Assembly: GCA_949296115.1 (NCBI GenBank)
Contig: CASFNR010000015.1
Location: 1 to 51,822, forward strand
Source: an uncultured Eubacteriales bacterium
Lineage (GTDB): Bacteria > Bacillota > Clostridia > Oscillospirales > Oscillospiraceae
Reading direction: 5' to 3'
DNA: 51,822 nucleotides
Shown here: piece after piece, positions 37,463-48,338 of the stretch
How the letters are laid out: each line of letters begins with the position of its first letter
How positions within the stretch are numbered: the first letter of the stretch is position 1
The notes under the pieces: generated by a model
Seen by the model: the letters and a program-made list of their open reading frames with translations, nothing else
What the model was told of the DNA's origin: nothing
The model's database searches: none
Translations under genes and position numbers: made by a program

Positions 37463-38555
37463 CGGTTTTCCCCGCCTGATTTTTCCGTTTTTCTCTCCGC
37501 TGCCGGGCCTGCTCCCGGCTGGCGCAGGCAGCGCACACTTCCGCATCATCGGTTCTGGGATACGGCGCTCCGCATTGCGGACAGCAATGCTGCTTTAATT
37601 TTGTCAGCGCCACCGTGCCGAGATGGGAAATCTTAACCGGCATAATGCCGGCAATTCCCTCTTCCCGACAGGTATTCCGACAGATTCCGCATCCGGTACA
37701 CTTCCACGCCTCTACCGCCATGGTGAACGTACCATCTCCCGGCAGCAGCTTCAGCGCCTTGCTGGGGCAGGCCTGGACGCAGTAGCCGCAGCCATAGCAG
37801 GAGGACTGAAACCGTGGAAGCGCAAGTCCATATTTTTCCCCGGATTTTGCCCCTGTCTCAGTTTGTTCCACCATATCCCGCAGCAGAGCCCGGTAGAACA
37901 GGCTGCTGTCCTGCTTTTCGTCCATAGCCGGCAGGAGGGAAAACGCTCTGTCCAGCGTCAATCCCCCGGAAAAGCGGAGCAATTCCCGCCGGCTCATCAC
38001 CGCCTCCTGGGGGACATAATCCGGTTCCTCGTCGGTCAGGATCGTCACCCGCTCCCGGAACCGTGTTTCCCCCAGGAATTGGCGCAGACGGCGCAGGTTT
38101 TCCTGGATAGCGTCCTTCTCTGCCTGTCTGGAGCAGGCCTCGCAGGCACGCAGGGAAATTACCACACCCTCATGCAGCGCAGCGCACGCCATCTGTTCCC
38201 AGGATGCCGCCGCAAGGCAGCGCAGGCTCAGCCGAAAGCTGTGTTCATCCGTGTCACAGCCCATCGACAGCGGGCCCCGTTTGGCCAAAGCCATCAGAAA
38301 CGATTTTACTCTGTCCACCGGCGGCGTAATACACCGGGTCGGGCACGCCCCCGCACACACCCCGCAATGTGTGCAGCGATCCCAGTCCGGATGCTTACGC
38401 TTCCCTGCGGGAAAAACCTGCTCCGGACAAACTTGAACGCAGGTGCTGCACGGCTCTGCCCGGGACTTCCGGGCTGCGCACCGCTTGGGCAAATACAGCG
38501 GCACTGCCTTCATGCCGTACGTCTCCTCCAGCTGTTCTTTCAGCGTATTCTTCAT
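37455..38555 (-). CDS. Protein with two ferredoxin-type 4Fe-4S domains and a zinc-ribbon-like tail
   Basis: 366 residues, cytoplasmic. A first pair of cysteine clusters lies near the N-terminus (CSTCVQVCP and CTHCGVCAGACP), a second pair near 270-305 (CYGCGYCVQACP and CTGCGICRNTC), and a C-terminal CPQCGAPY...CAAC ribbon. The middle region has no motif I know. It could carry electrons or assemble iron-sulfur proteins; its position between a CPBP protease and tatC suggests a link to export of redox enzymes (inferred). SD GAGG before ATG 38555. Confidence 0.75.
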   Translation of the reverse strand: MKNTLKEQLEETYGMKAVPLYLPKRCAARKSRAEPCSTCVQVCPEQVFPAGKRKHPDWDRCTHCGVCAGACPTRCITPPVDRVKSFLMALAKRGPLSMGCDTDEHSFRLSLRCLAAASWEQMACAALHEGVVISLRACEACSRQAEKDAIQENLRRLRQFLGETRFRERVTILTDEEPDYVPQEAVMSRRELLRFSGGLTLDRAFSLLPAMDEKQDSSLFYRALLRDMVEQTETGAKSGEKYGLALPRFQSSCYGCGYCVQACPSKALKLLPGDGTFTMAVEAWKCTGCGICRNTCREEGIAGIMPVKISHLGTVALTKLKQHCCPQCGAPYPRTDDAEVCAACASREQARQRREKRKNQAGKTDG

Positions 38556-38594
38556 ATGGTATCCTCGCAGGCAGGCATCCGAATCTCTCCTGCG

Positions 38595-39272
38595 TTATTC
38601 CTGCTTCGCATTCCGGGCATCCCGTCGTTCCACCGCAGCCTTTGCAGCGGCCCATCGACTGTGCTTTGCGCCGCGGGATTGCTCCTGCACCTGTTCCGGG
38701 TCCAGTCCCGCTGCCCGGAGTTTCGCACAGCGGCGGCGATAGACCAGGGAGCAAATGACGACGCTCAGTTCAAACAGCAGGTACATCGGAACCGCCACCA
38801 GGACCTGAGAGGCCACATCCGGCGGCGTAATAACGGCGCCAACCAGGAAACAAATCACCACCACCGCCCGTCGGGCACTGCGCATCCAGTGCGGCTTCAG
38901 CAGCCCCGCAGCGGTCAGCACCGCCGCTACCACAGGAATTTCGAAAATCAGTCCGAAGGAGAACAAAACGGAAACCAAATAGCTGATATACTCCTTGATG
39001 CTGTACATTCCCCCAATGTGGATGGTGTTAAGCGAAAGGAAGAACTGTAAAGTAAAGGGGATTACAATCAATGTGGCGAAGCCGGTACCAACGGCAAACA
39101 GAAACACGCCGCCAAACAGGATCACCAGGAGCTTGATTTCCTCTGACCGCTTCAATCCCGGTCCCACAAAGCGCATCAGCTGCCAGAAAATGATGGGTGC
39201 ATCCACCACCACCCCGGCAATCAGCGCCACTTTAATATACTGCGCCAGCAATTCAGCCACACCCGTTTGCAC
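38595..39272 (-). pseudogene. tatC: Twin-arginine translocase TatC, N-terminus missing
   Basis: The frame encodes 225 residues of TatC with the central motifs APIIFWQLMRFVGPGLKRSE, FSFGLIFEIPVV and VICFLVGAVITPPDVASQ, and five membrane helices, plus a basic tail. TatC normally has about 70 more N-terminal residues with helix 1 and the conserved glutamate that recognises Tat signals; here the first possible start is GTG 39272 in the first periplasmic loop, without an SD, and TAA closes the frame about 10 codons upstream. An ideal SD (GGAGG 39331-39327) and ATG (39318) stand just upstream but in another frame, as if a piece between start and body were lost. No tatA is nearby. Confidence 0.75.
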
Positions 39273-39378
39273 GAAGGTATATCCCTGTGCCAGAGAAATG
39301 GCCCAGGTACCTTATCATTCTTTTTTCCTCCTTATGTTCCCGGTATGAGTTTATTCAAACTGCTGCTTACGCCGGCAG

Positions 39379-40455
39379 CTAGTTCTGCTCCAGATAAGCC
39401 TGTCTGCTGCCCTGATACAGGGTTCGGAAGAACGCCTCTCCGCCGTCATCGGGAAGCGGCATGGCCTCCAGATACACATATTTGCCCGGCGAGGTGTAGC
39501 GCTCCAGGATTTCCCGTGCTGCGTCAATCTGCTCCTGCTGTGTGGCATGATCCGGCAGGGTGACGCTGAGTCCCAGGTGAATTCTGTCCCCGAAGGCGTC
39601 ATACATTCCTTTCAGGTCATTCATGGTTTGGGGTCTCCACATATCGATCCCCAGTGTGCTGATGACATCCAACATAGACTCCGTGTGCCCGCAGGAGTGC
39701 AATTCAAAAATCACACCCCGCTTGTGGCAGTGATCCACAAGCCGTTTCACGTGGGGTGCGATTCGCCTCTCCCAGGTGGCTTTGGAAAAGAACGGCTGTC
39801 GTTGTGAACCCCAGTCATCGTGGAACAGATACCAGTCCAACCCGAAGTGTTCCACACATTTGTCCACAATCTGAATGTACACATCCGTCAGTGCGGAAAA
39901 CAGGTCGTCCATCGCCGCTTCCTGCTCCTCGTCAATCAGCGCCAACGCCGCATTTTCAAAGTCCATGAAGGAGATCAGCCGTTCGAACAGTCCGCTAAAC
40001 TGCGTCATCTGGATCGGAAGATCCGTCTGCAAGAACCGGGCGTTGCGTTTCGCCGAACCCTCCCAATCCCAGGCATCCACATCCGGAAAGGGTATTACCG
40101 CTTTCCAATCGTTAACATCTGTCAGCATGGGGTTTCCGGGCCGGACCATGGAGCCCCGGGCGGAATAGTCGTAAACCCAGTTCACACCAAACAGATCCGC
40201 GCCTCCCTTGTGGGAAGTTGCGTTCTCCTCAAAGACCCTTCCTCTGGCCACATTGTCCGGCAGAATCTCCGGGCCAAACACCTGATACTGCCCATAGGGC
40301 ATCCATACCGGCGCTTCCCCGGACGCAAACCGGCGCATGTTCTCTTTGACGCCGACCGGCGTGGAGAACTCCGGTTTCCCCAAACCGCTGGGGTTTCCCG
40401 CTGGATAGCGGTATCGGATGTTCAGCTCTTCCTGAGAAAATGGATGCACTTTCAT
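39379..40455 (-). CDS. Uroporphyrinogen decarboxylase (URO-D) family protein
   Basis: 358 residues from ATG 40455 (GGAGGG 8 bases upstream). The TIM-barrel URO-D fold of COG0407 is seen in the second half: FHDDWGSQRQPFF, IFELHSCGHTESML with a His-x-Cys pair suited to zinc, and LGLSVTLPDHATQ. The heme-type active-site residues of HemE are not evident, so it belongs to the methyltransferase-like or uncharacterised branch. An operator matching that before the arabinofuranosidase gene lies upstream (40627-40661), placing it in the LacI sugar regulon. Confidence 0.82.
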   Translation of the reverse strand: MKVHPFSQEELNIRYRYPAGNPSGLGKPEFSTPVGVKENMRRFASGEAPVWMPYGQYQVFGPEILPDNVARGRVFEENATSHKGGADLFGVNWVYDYSARGSMVRPGNPMLTDVNDWKAVIPFPDVDAWDWEGSAKRNARFLQTDLPIQMTQFSGLFERLISFMDFENAALALIDEEQEAAMDDLFSALTDVYIQIVDKCVEHFGLDWYLFHDDWGSQRQPFFSKATWERRIAPHVKRLVDHCHKRGVIFELHSCGHTESMLDVISTLGIDMWRPQTMNDLKGMYDAFGDRIHLGLSVTLPDHATQQEQIDAAREILERYTSPGKYVYLEAMPLPDDGGEAFFRTLYQGSRQAYLEQN

Positions 40456-40626
40456 AGACTGTCCCTCCTGTCGTTTCATCTCACTGTCCTGCGCTGCAAA
40501 GGCAGTAATTTTTCACGGTGTTAGCTCCTTAGAAGCGGCGGCGGCGGTGTGCAATCTGCTTCTATTTTGCAATTTTTTCTTCATACATCTATTAAAAACC
40601 ACAGGAATAACGAAATCTTGCACAAC

Positions 40627-40661
40627 ATTATCGTTAATATTGAAGTTACATTAACGATAAT
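40627..40661. promoter_or_regulatory. LacI-type double operator upstream of the URO-D gene
   Basis: ATTATCGTTAAT (40627-40638), 11 bases, ATTAACGATAAT (40650-40661). Each arm is itself close to the TTAWCGWTAA dyad with a central CG typical of LacI-family sites. The same 12-mers with the same 11-bp gap recur at 43503-43537. The surrounding intergenic stretch 40456-40864 contains no gene. Confidence 0.8.
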
Positions 40662-40768
40662 ATCAATAGTGCTTTTGGGATATCAAGAGGGAAAATATAA
40701 TTTAGTGCTATTCCCAAAATGTGGCTGTCAAATTTGTCGTTTTTGCCCAGTTCTCCTTTTATGAGAAC

Positions 40769-40800
40769 AAGCCGCATCTTCCCGAAGAAAGATGCGGCTT
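40769..40800. terminator. Hairpin between the aldo/keto reductase and URO-D genes
   Basis: AAGCCGCATCTT (40769-40780) and AAGATGCGGCTT (40789-40800) form a perfect 12-bp stem with an 8-nt loop; it lies downstream of the reductase gene on the minus strand. Confidence 0.7.
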
Positions 40801-40864
40801 GTGTTCGATATGCTGTTGTTGGCCGCCTTGGAATTTGCAGCAGGTTTATAGGTAAAGGCTCTTT

Positions 40865-41842
40865 TTATTGGTGATAAGAGAATCGATTGCCCAGCAGTTC
40901 CTTCCATACCAGATCAATCTTCTCCAGCGGAAGCGGACGTTCACTCTTTTTGTCCAGCAATTCCAGATTCTGCCGCAGCTGCTCCAGACGGCTGAAGCCC
41001 AGGATAACAGATGTCACATCTCCCGTCTCCAGCAGCCATTTCAGAGACATTTCAATCATGGAATACCCAGATTCTCTCGCAATTTCCTGCAATTTATCCA
41101 CTGCTTCCAGGTTGTTCTCCTGGAAGTACCGGTCGGCATACCCTTTTTCCCTTGCAAACCGACTATCCGGTGCGGGTGCGTTTCGTTTGTGTTTTCCGGT
41201 CAGCAGCCCGCCCGCCAGCGGATTATATGCGACCATCGCCATCGGATGTTTTTTCAGCATGGGGATCATCTCGTCCTCCACGCCCCGGGTCAGCAGATTG
41301 TACACGCTTTCCGTCACCACAGGCGGCACCAGATTCATCGCCTTCGCTGTGAGATAGAGTTCACAGGTTTGCCAGGCAGGGAAATTGCTGAGTCCATAAT
41401 AGCGGATTTTCCCCGCCTGAATCAGCTCATTCGCAGTAAAAATCAAGCTCTCCGTATCTGTATTGGGGTCGGGGAAATGATAATACAGCAGGTCCACATA
41501 GTCCGTCCCCATCCGGCGCAAACTACCTTCCACGGCAGAAATCACATGTCTGCGCCCAAGTCCTTTATCGTTAATGTCGCCAGACATAGGCCCTCCGCAC
41601 TTGGTTGCAAGTACGATTTTGTCCCGGTAGGGCCGGATCGCTTTTCCGAGGACCTGCTCGCTGGTGCCGCAGCTACCACGGAAATAAATATCGGCAGTAT
41701 CCACAAAATTCACACCCTGGTCCACCGCAAAGCTTACCGCCTCAACGGCATCCCTCTCTGCCAGCTGATCTCCGAAGGTCATGGTTCCCAAGCACACCTG
41801 AGACACCATCAGCCCCGTCTGCGCCAAATTCCGATACTTCAT
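40865..41842 (-). CDS. Aldo/keto reductase
   Basis: 325 residues from ATG 41842 (AAAGGAG upstream); ATG 41881 lies almost at the transcript start. NADPH-dependent TIM-barrel family: GTMTFG, VDTADIYFRGSCGTSEQVLGKAI with catalytic Asp and Tyr, the Lys in LATKCGG, and the His in DLLYYHFPDP. YjcS/Tas-type substrates are aldehydes or sugars. It lies divergent from the lacI gene and may belong to the same sugar-use locus, although no matching operator overlaps its promoter. Confidence 0.9.
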   Translation of the reverse strand: MKYRNLAQTGLMVSQVCLGTMTFGDQLAERDAVEAVSFAVDQGVNFVDTADIYFRGSCGTSEQVLGKAIRPYRDKIVLATKCGGPMSGDINDKGLGRRHVISAVEGSLRRMGTDYVDLLYYHFPDPNTDTESLIFTANELIQAGKIRYYGLSNFPAWQTCELYLTAKAMNLVPPVVTESVYNLLTRGVEDEMIPMLKKHPMAMVAYNPLAGGLLTGKHKRNAPAPDSRFAREKGYADRYFQENNLEAVDKLQEIARESGYSMIEMSLKWLLETGDVTSVILGFSRLEQLRQNLELLDKKSERPLPLEKIDLVWKELLGNRFSYHQ

Positions 41843-41879
41843 GTTAAGATCTCCTTTCTGTTTTTTTGCTCTGCATTTC

Positions 41880-41908
41880 ATTGTAGCAGACAGTATCCAT
41901 CAATGCAA
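41880..41908 (-). promoter_or_regulatory. Promoter of the aldo/keto reductase gene
   Basis: Minus-strand TTGCAT (41908-41903), 17-bp spacer, TACAAT (41885-41880). Confidence 0.8.
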
Positions 41909-42090
41909 ACCTCTTCCTATTGATTTTCTTTACAAAATATTTTCTTCAATTTTGTTGCTTTCCCCAAAATAGACCCTTTTTTCATTATTCCTCGTCCTTT
42001 TTTTCTCAACGATTCCGAACATTCTTGAAGTTTTTGTTTTGTCATTCTCAGCTGTTTTATCCTGCTTCCCGTGCTCCTTGAGCTACTTTA

Positions 42091-42110
42091 AAGTTTTTTC
42101 CGGAAAACTT
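42091..42110. repeat. Inverted repeat in the reductase-lacI divergent region
   Basis: AAGTTTT and AAAACTT flank a TTCCGG-type centre. The divergent region 41909-42286 is AT-rich and holds no gene; this is the only clear dyad, possibly an operator. I could not place a convincing lacI promoter. Confidence 0.4.
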
Positions 42111-42286
42111 CGAAGAAAGCTTGTATCGATTCATCTTTATTTCATTTATTGTAAATTATTGGAAATAATCCCTTGATTTTACTAATCACAGATGTTAGAG
42201 TATATTTGTAGAATGTATTTTGATGTGCATTTTTATGCACAAATTTTGCATATTTAACATATAACAGTCAGGAAGGGAGGCAAGCT

Positions 42287-43327
42287 ATGCGAGTAACGCT
42301 AAAAGACATTGCCAATGAGTTGAATCTATCTGTAAACACGGTTTCCCGTGGTTTGCGGAATATGGATGACATCTCTTTGCCCACCCGCATGCTGATTCAG
42401 GAGACTGCCCAGCTGCTGGGATACCAGCGCAATCTGGCCGCAAGCAGTCTGCGGACCAAGCGCTCGTACAGCATCGGAATCATCATCACGGACTACAGCA
42501 ATCCTGTTATGAGTGAAATCATTGACGGGGCTGAAGCCGTCGGAAGGAAACATGGGTATACCATGATGATCGGTGCCAGCAATGAAAATGCCGCTATTGA
42601 GGAGGAAATTGTTGGCCGCATGCTGGAGCAGGGTGTGGACGGTCTGATTCTGGTCCCAACACTGCTGAATCCGGATTTGCTGCATAAATTGGATCAGAGT
42701 CAGAAGCCCTATGTTCTGGCCGCTCGAAAATATCCGGATTGCCTCTGCAACTTTGTCTACTGTGATGACCTGGTGGGCGCCCGCCTGGTCGCAGATGCAT
42801 TTTATGCAAAGGGGCATCAGAGTTTCCTGTATGTGGCAGCCAGCCACAGCAGTGCCGTTTCCCGTGATCGTTTACAGGGCTTTTCCTCCCGTCTGAGTTT
42901 ATTCGGCATTTCTCATGACAACATTCACACACTGGAAACGGACGCCACAAGGGAAGGCGCTTTCCAGAAGATGCGCAGTTGGATTCAAGCCAAGCAGCAG
43001 GATCATGTTTTACCCGTCACCGCTATTTTCGCATTCTCTGATTATGTTGCCTGTGGCGTGTACGCCGCTTTGAAAGAATTTGGATACCAGATCCCCAAGG
43101 ATATTTCTGTAATCGGATTTGACAACAATGAATTTTCCACCATCATCGAACCTCCCCTTACCTCGGTTGACAACCATTTTTTTGAAATTGGTCAGCGCTC
43201 TGCCCAGAGAATGCTGGATATTCTCGATCTTCCGGAGAATGAACGGATGCGGTCTCCGCAAGGGATCATCACCATGCCGGAATTGGTCTGGCGCAATTCC
43301 GTTGCGGACCTATCCGGGAGTGAATGA
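42287..43327 (+). CDS. LacI family transcriptional regulator
   Basis: 346 residues with GGGAGG before the ATG. The N-terminal helix-turn-helix (VTLKDIANELNLSVNTVSRG, about 3-22) and hinge helix (RNLAASSLRT) are followed by a periplasmic-binding-like effector domain (about 62-340: IGIIITDYSNPVMSEIIDGAE, FDNNEFSTIIEPPLTSV). It probably represses the adjoining GH51-kinase genes and the URO-D gene through the paired ATTATCGTTAAT operators; the inducer is presumably an arabinose-type sugar (inferred). Confidence 0.93.
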   Translation: MRVTLKDIANELNLSVNTVSRGLRNMDDISLPTRMLIQETAQLLGYQRNLAASSLRTKRSYSIGIIITDYSNPVMSEIIDGAEAVGRKHGYTMMIGASNENAAIEEEIVGRMLEQGVDGLILVPTLLNPDLLHKLDQSQKPYVLAARKYPDCLCNFVYCDDLVGARLVADAFYAKGHQSFLYVAASHSSAVSRDRLQGFSSRLSLFGISHDNIHTLETDATREGAFQKMRSWIQAKQQDHVLPVTAIFAFSDYVACGVYAALKEFGYQIPKDISVIGFDNNEFSTIIEPPLTSVDNHFFEIGQRSAQRMLDILDLPENERMRSPQGIITMPELVWRNSVADLSGSE

Positions 43328-43373
43328 GCACAACTGCACGGTTCCATCCTGACTGATTCTGCATTTCCCAATT

Positions 43374-43407
43374 CCGGTCGCGGACAAGCGGCCGGTTTTC
43401 TTTTTTT
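43374..43407 (+). terminator. Terminator of lacI
   Basis: CCGGTCGC (43374-43381) pairs with GCGGCCGG (43388-43395, one G-T pair), then TTTTCTTTTTTT. Confidence 0.9.
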
Positions 43408-43478
43408 CCTGCACCTCGGCAGAAACCACAATTCCAGCCGCACAGAATTATTACATTCTACAAATCTCGCATCGTGCC

Positions 43479-43502
43479 TTGACACGCCAGTGCTATTAGT
43501 AT

Positions 43503-43507
<5 letters not shown>
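43479..43507 (+). promoter_or_regulatory. Promoter of the arabinofuranosidase-kinase genes
   Basis: TTGACA (43479-43484), 17-bp spacer, TATTAT (43502-43507). The -10 overlaps the first arm of the LacI operator, so bound repressor would exclude RNA polymerase. Confidence 0.8.
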
Positions 43508-44749
<1,242 letters not shown>

Positions 44750-44814
44750 GCCCTCCTTTCTCCCCCCGTTGAGATATGTCCCCTCACCACTTGACGACAA
44801 AGAGGTCACTGCCT

Positions 44815-46317
44815 ATGAACGCTGACAAATATTACCTCGGAATCGAACTTGGCTCCACCCGAATCAAAGCCGTTACCGTTGACGAAAACTTTCTTCCCCA
44901 ATCTTCCGGCTCCTTTCTGTGGGAAAGCACATTGGAAAATGGCATTTGGACTTACAACCTGGATCAGGCCTGGGAAGGACTTCGGGCCGCCATAGAACTG
45001 CTTGACAATCGTCAGAACATTGCCGCCATGGGAATCAGCGGCATGATGCACGGGTACCTGGCATTTGATCGGGAATGGAACCTGCTGACGCCTTTCCGGA
45101 CATGGCAGAACACCTGCACCGGACCGGCCGCCACCGTGCTGACCCAAGCATTTCACTTTGCCATACCGCAGCGGTGGAGCATTGCCCACCTGTTTCAAGC
45201 CATATTGGACAAGGAGCCTCATGTGTCCCGCATTGCGCACATCACCACGTTGGCAGGCTACATTCACTATAAGCTCACAGGTGTCAACGCCATCGGCGTG
45301 GGGGATGCCTCCGGAATGTTCCCCATTGACTCCCAAACGCATACTTACGATGCCGCCATGATGAACATCTTCGACAGCTTGGTTGCCGGTGAGAACTTGC
45401 CCTGGAAGCTGAAGGAGATTCTGCCTCAAGTTCTGACGGCCGGTGCGGATGCCGGCAGCCTGACACAGGAAGGCTCCGCGCGGCTGGGCGGACTGCTGCC
45501 GGAGGGCATTCCCTTTGCCCCCGCAGAAGGAGATGCCGGGACCGGCATGACCGCCACCAATGCGGTATCTCCACGAACCGGGAATGTATCAGCCGGCACG
45601 TCCATTTTCTCCATGGTGGTTCTTGAACGTCCCCTGCGCCGGGTTTACCAAGAAATCGACCTGGTCACTACCCCGTCCGGGGCCCCGGTGGCCATGGTTC
45701 ACTGTAACAATTGCACCGGCGACTCCAATGCTTGGGTCGGCGTAATGCAGGAGGCCGCCAGGCTGCTGGGCGGCAGCGCCGCTCCGGGGGAAGCCTATGC
45801 CAAGCTTTACACCAAGTCCCTGGAGGGAGAGCCGGACTGCGGAGGCGTGCTGGTCTGCAACTATCTGGCCGGCGAGGGCGTCACCCATCTGGATGCGGGA
45901 CGCCCCATGGTGATACGCCGTCCGGACAGCCGATTCACCCTTGCCAACTTCTTTCGGGCAACCTTGTATGCAGCACTCGCAACCTTGAAAATTGGAATGG
46001 ATATCCTCAAGGAGGAGCAGGTTGGCATTGATCGTCTCACAGGCCATGGCGGGCTGTTCAAAACACCTTTGGTGGGGCAGCGGTACCTGGCTGCGGCATG
46101 CGAGACCCCCGTCACCTGTCTGGACACCGCTCCGGAAGGCGGTCCCTTCGGCATGGCGCTGCTTGCCGCTTATCGCATCAGCCGGGAGCCAGACGAGACT
46201 CTGGAGGCCTTCCTTGCGGGAAAAGTGTTTGTCAACCGCCATGGAACTACCATTGCGCCGGACCCGGCAGACGTAGATGGTTTTCAAGCCTACTTGGCCC
46301 AATATAAAGTTGTCTGA
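44815..46317 (+). CDS. FGGY family carbohydrate kinase (xylulokinase/ribulokinase-like)
   Basis: 500 residues from ATG 44815; the upstream ATG 44776 has no SD, and YYLGIELGSTRIKAV is the usual N-terminus. ATP-binding motifs DLGST-like near residue 10 and GNVSAGTSIFSMV (about 260), plus the C-terminal TGHGGLFKTPLVGQRYLAAA. It phosphorylates a pentulose or similar sugar. As the last gene behind the LacI-controlled promoter it fits L-arabinose or pentose use, but the exact sugar is uncertain. Confidence 0.87.
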   Translation: MNADKYYLGIELGSTRIKAVTVDENFLPQSSGSFLWESTLENGIWTYNLDQAWEGLRAAIELLDNRQNIAAMGISGMMHGYLAFDREWNLLTPFRTWQNTCTGPAATVLTQAFHFAIPQRWSIAHLFQAILDKEPHVSRIAHITTLAGYIHYKLTGVNAIGVGDASGMFPIDSQTHTYDAAMMNIFDSLVAGENLPWKLKEILPQVLTAGADAGSLTQEGSARLGGLLPEGIPFAPAEGDAGTGMTATNAVSPRTGNVSAGTSIFSMVVLERPLRRVYQEIDLVTTPSGAPVAMVHCNNCTGDSNAWVGVMQEAARLLGGSAAPGEAYAKLYTKSLEGEPDCGGVLVCNYLAGEGVTHLDAGRPMVIRRPDSRFTLANFFRATLYAALATLKIGMDILKEEQVGIDRLTGHGGLFKTPLVGQRYLAAACETPVTCLDTAPEGGPFGMALLAAYRISREPDETLEAFLAGKVFVNRHGTTIAPDPADVDGFQAYLAQYKVV

Positions 46318-46368
46318 ATGCCGTCAGAATTTCATCGGGCTACACAAAACCATCCGCAAACAGAAACA

Positions 46369-46420
46369 GACCTTGTACCTCCCGAATCTCGGGAAGCACA
46401 AGGTCTATTCTTTCGTTTTT
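46369..46420 (+). terminator. Terminator of the kinase gene
   Basis: GACCTTGT (46369-46376) pairs with ACAAGGTC (46398-46405), inner CCCGA/TCGGG, then TATTCTTTCGTTTTT. Confidence 0.85.
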
Positions 46421-46476
46421 CAGATTATCTCAGGTTGCCCTTTTCGCAGGCGCAGAGAATATCTTGCTTTGCCTCG

Positions 46477-48297
46477 TTACAATTCAGTCAGCAGACTCCT
46501 TGATGGCAGCCTGTGCAGTAAGGTAAATACCAGGGGGTCATTTATGTGCTGTTGTTTATTCGCTGTAGAGTCTGTATGTAACGAGGAAATCTTCTCGATT
46601 TCCTCCAGCTTTATGATACAATCCTTCTTCCTTCCCTCGACACTATAGGTCGCACGAGCTTTGGCTGTGTTGCTCAGATTGAGATACCAATCATAAGTGG
46701 AATCGGATGTTGGTGTTACCCTATATACAAATTGGTTGATCACATCATGGCTGATGGTACTGTTGCTGAAGTCGATCATGGTATTGAGTGCTGCAATGAT
46801 TTTCTCCAATTGCAGGCCCTCAGGGGATACCTCTGCTGCAGGTGTTTCTTCCAACGATTTTTGTAGGCTCCGGATCTGCTCGTCGATAGGACTTCGCATG
46901 GTCTGGTATTCTTCCTTGGTAATTTCTCCGTCCGCCCTCATAGCAATCAGGTTTTGCAGTCTGACTGTTGCCTTATCCAACTTAATCTGAATGCTTGCTG
47001 CATCTGCTGTGCCGGCGTTTGTCCGCTCATCTCTGTAATACCGCTTAATTAGATCGATTGCCATCAAAACAGATTCTCTGCGGTCTGTCCAAAGATGTTC
47101 CAGAACCGCTTTTGCCATGAAATCCAGCTTCCAGTCTGCAATCATCCGAATATCACAGAATCCTTCTACATCCAGTCCCAAGCCCTCCCGCTTCTTTTTG
47201 CTACCATTGTTAAGTTGATTATAGCACTGGTATCCGTATGCAATACTGTTATCACTTCGGATGTGCCACTTATTCTTACGATAGGACGATCCACAGGCAC
47301 ACCGCAACTTATTGACCCAAATATCCCTGGAATCCCGCCTACTGATCGTAGTTTTCTCCGCCGATACCAATGTGGGCTTCTTTCTGCTCTCCCGGATCTG
47401 CTGTGCTTTCTCCCACACTTCCTTTGAAATAATTGCTGGGAAATCTCCCTCCACATATTCATATGTGGACATATCCAGATTATTGATGCGCTTCTGTTCT
47501 AAGAAATTGTTGCTTCTGGATTTATTATAGCATATTCTTCCTGTATAAGTCGCATTCCGAATAGCTCTCATAATGTTGGAGATGCTCCATTTTATTACAC
47601 CGGAAGCATTTTCACGTTTCTTTTCTGTCAAAATATTGGCAATCCGCATAGAACCATAGCCCTGCAAATAAAGATCATAAATCATCCTGACAGTTTCTGC
47701 CTGTTCCTCATTAATCACATAACTGCCGCCAACACGGTCATATCCTAAAATATTCCCATTTCCATAGAGGACACCATTATCCCGACTAATTTTTTGACCG
47801 GCTTTTACCCGCTCAGAAGTCTTTCGGCTTTCTTCTTGAGCAAGGGTTGCCATTAGGGATAAGCGAAGTTCTCCATCTCCGTCCATTGTCCAGATATTAT
47901 CGTCAATAAAGTATACCTCAACGCCGATACCCTTCAACTCCCGGGTAACGACAAGCGTATCAACCACATTTCGTGCAAACCTGCACACTTCTCTGGTGAC
48001 GATTAAATCAAATCTTCCATTTTTCGCATCTTCGATCATTCTCAAAAAAGCTGGTCTTTTTTTTGCCTGAGTACCAGTAATTCCCTCATCGATATACCGC
48101 TCTTCTACCTCCCAATTGGGGTGATACCGCACCTGATCATCGTACCACTGTAACTGATTCTCTAAAGCGGAAAGCTGCGCTTCATGCTCCGTAGACACAC
48201 GCCCATAAATAGCAATTCGTCTAAGCCTGTTCCTGTCAAACATTGCATAGTCCGTCAGACGGAATTTATAGTTATAGTGATTCGCTATTGTATTCAT
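46477..48297 (-). CDS. Large serine recombinase (integrase)
   Basis: 606 residues, SD GGAGG 8 bases before ATG 48297. N-terminal resolvase domain with the nucleophile Ser in AIYGRVSTEHEAQLSALE (about residues 28-45), then REVCRFARNVVDTL. The Recombinase domain (about 180-290: GYGSMRIANILTEKKR, ATYTGRICYNKS), a zinc ribbon (CACGSSY and later CYNQ) and a coiled-coil region (about 450-530) follow. It would integrate and excise the element through single attP and attB sites. About 15 extra N-terminal residues precede the catalytic core. Complete and probably active. Confidence 0.93.
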   Translation of the reverse strand: MNTIANHYNYKFRLTDYAMFDRNRLRRIAIYGRVSTEHEAQLSALENQLQWYDDQVRYHPNWEVEERYIDEGITGTQAKKRPAFLRMIEDAKNGRFDLIVTREVCRFARNVVDTLVVTRELKGIGVEVYFIDDNIWTMDGDGELRLSLMATLAQEESRKTSERVKAGQKISRDNGVLYGNGNILGYDRVGGSYVINEEQAETVRMIYDLYLQGYGSMRIANILTEKKRENASGVIKWSISNIMRAIRNATYTGRICYNKSRSNNFLEQKRINNLDMSTYEYVEGDFPAIISKEVWEKAQQIRESRKKPTLVSAEKTTISRRDSRDIWVNKLRCACGSSYRKNKWHIRSDNSIAYGYQCYNQLNNGSKKKREGLGLDVEGFCDIRMIADWKLDFMAKAVLEHLWTDRRESVLMAIDLIKRYYRDERTNAGTADAASIQIKLDKATVRLQNLIAMRADGEITKEEYQTMRSPIDEQIRSLQKSLEETPAAEVSPEGLQLEKIIAALNTMIDFSNSTISHDVINQFVYRVTPTSDSTYDWYLNLSNTAKARATYSVEGRKKDCIIKLEEIEKISSLHTDSTANKQQHINDPLVFTLLHRLPSRSLLTEL

Positions 48298-48338
48298 GAA
48301 AATAACCTCCTTTTTTCATGAGGTAAGTTTAGTAAAAA

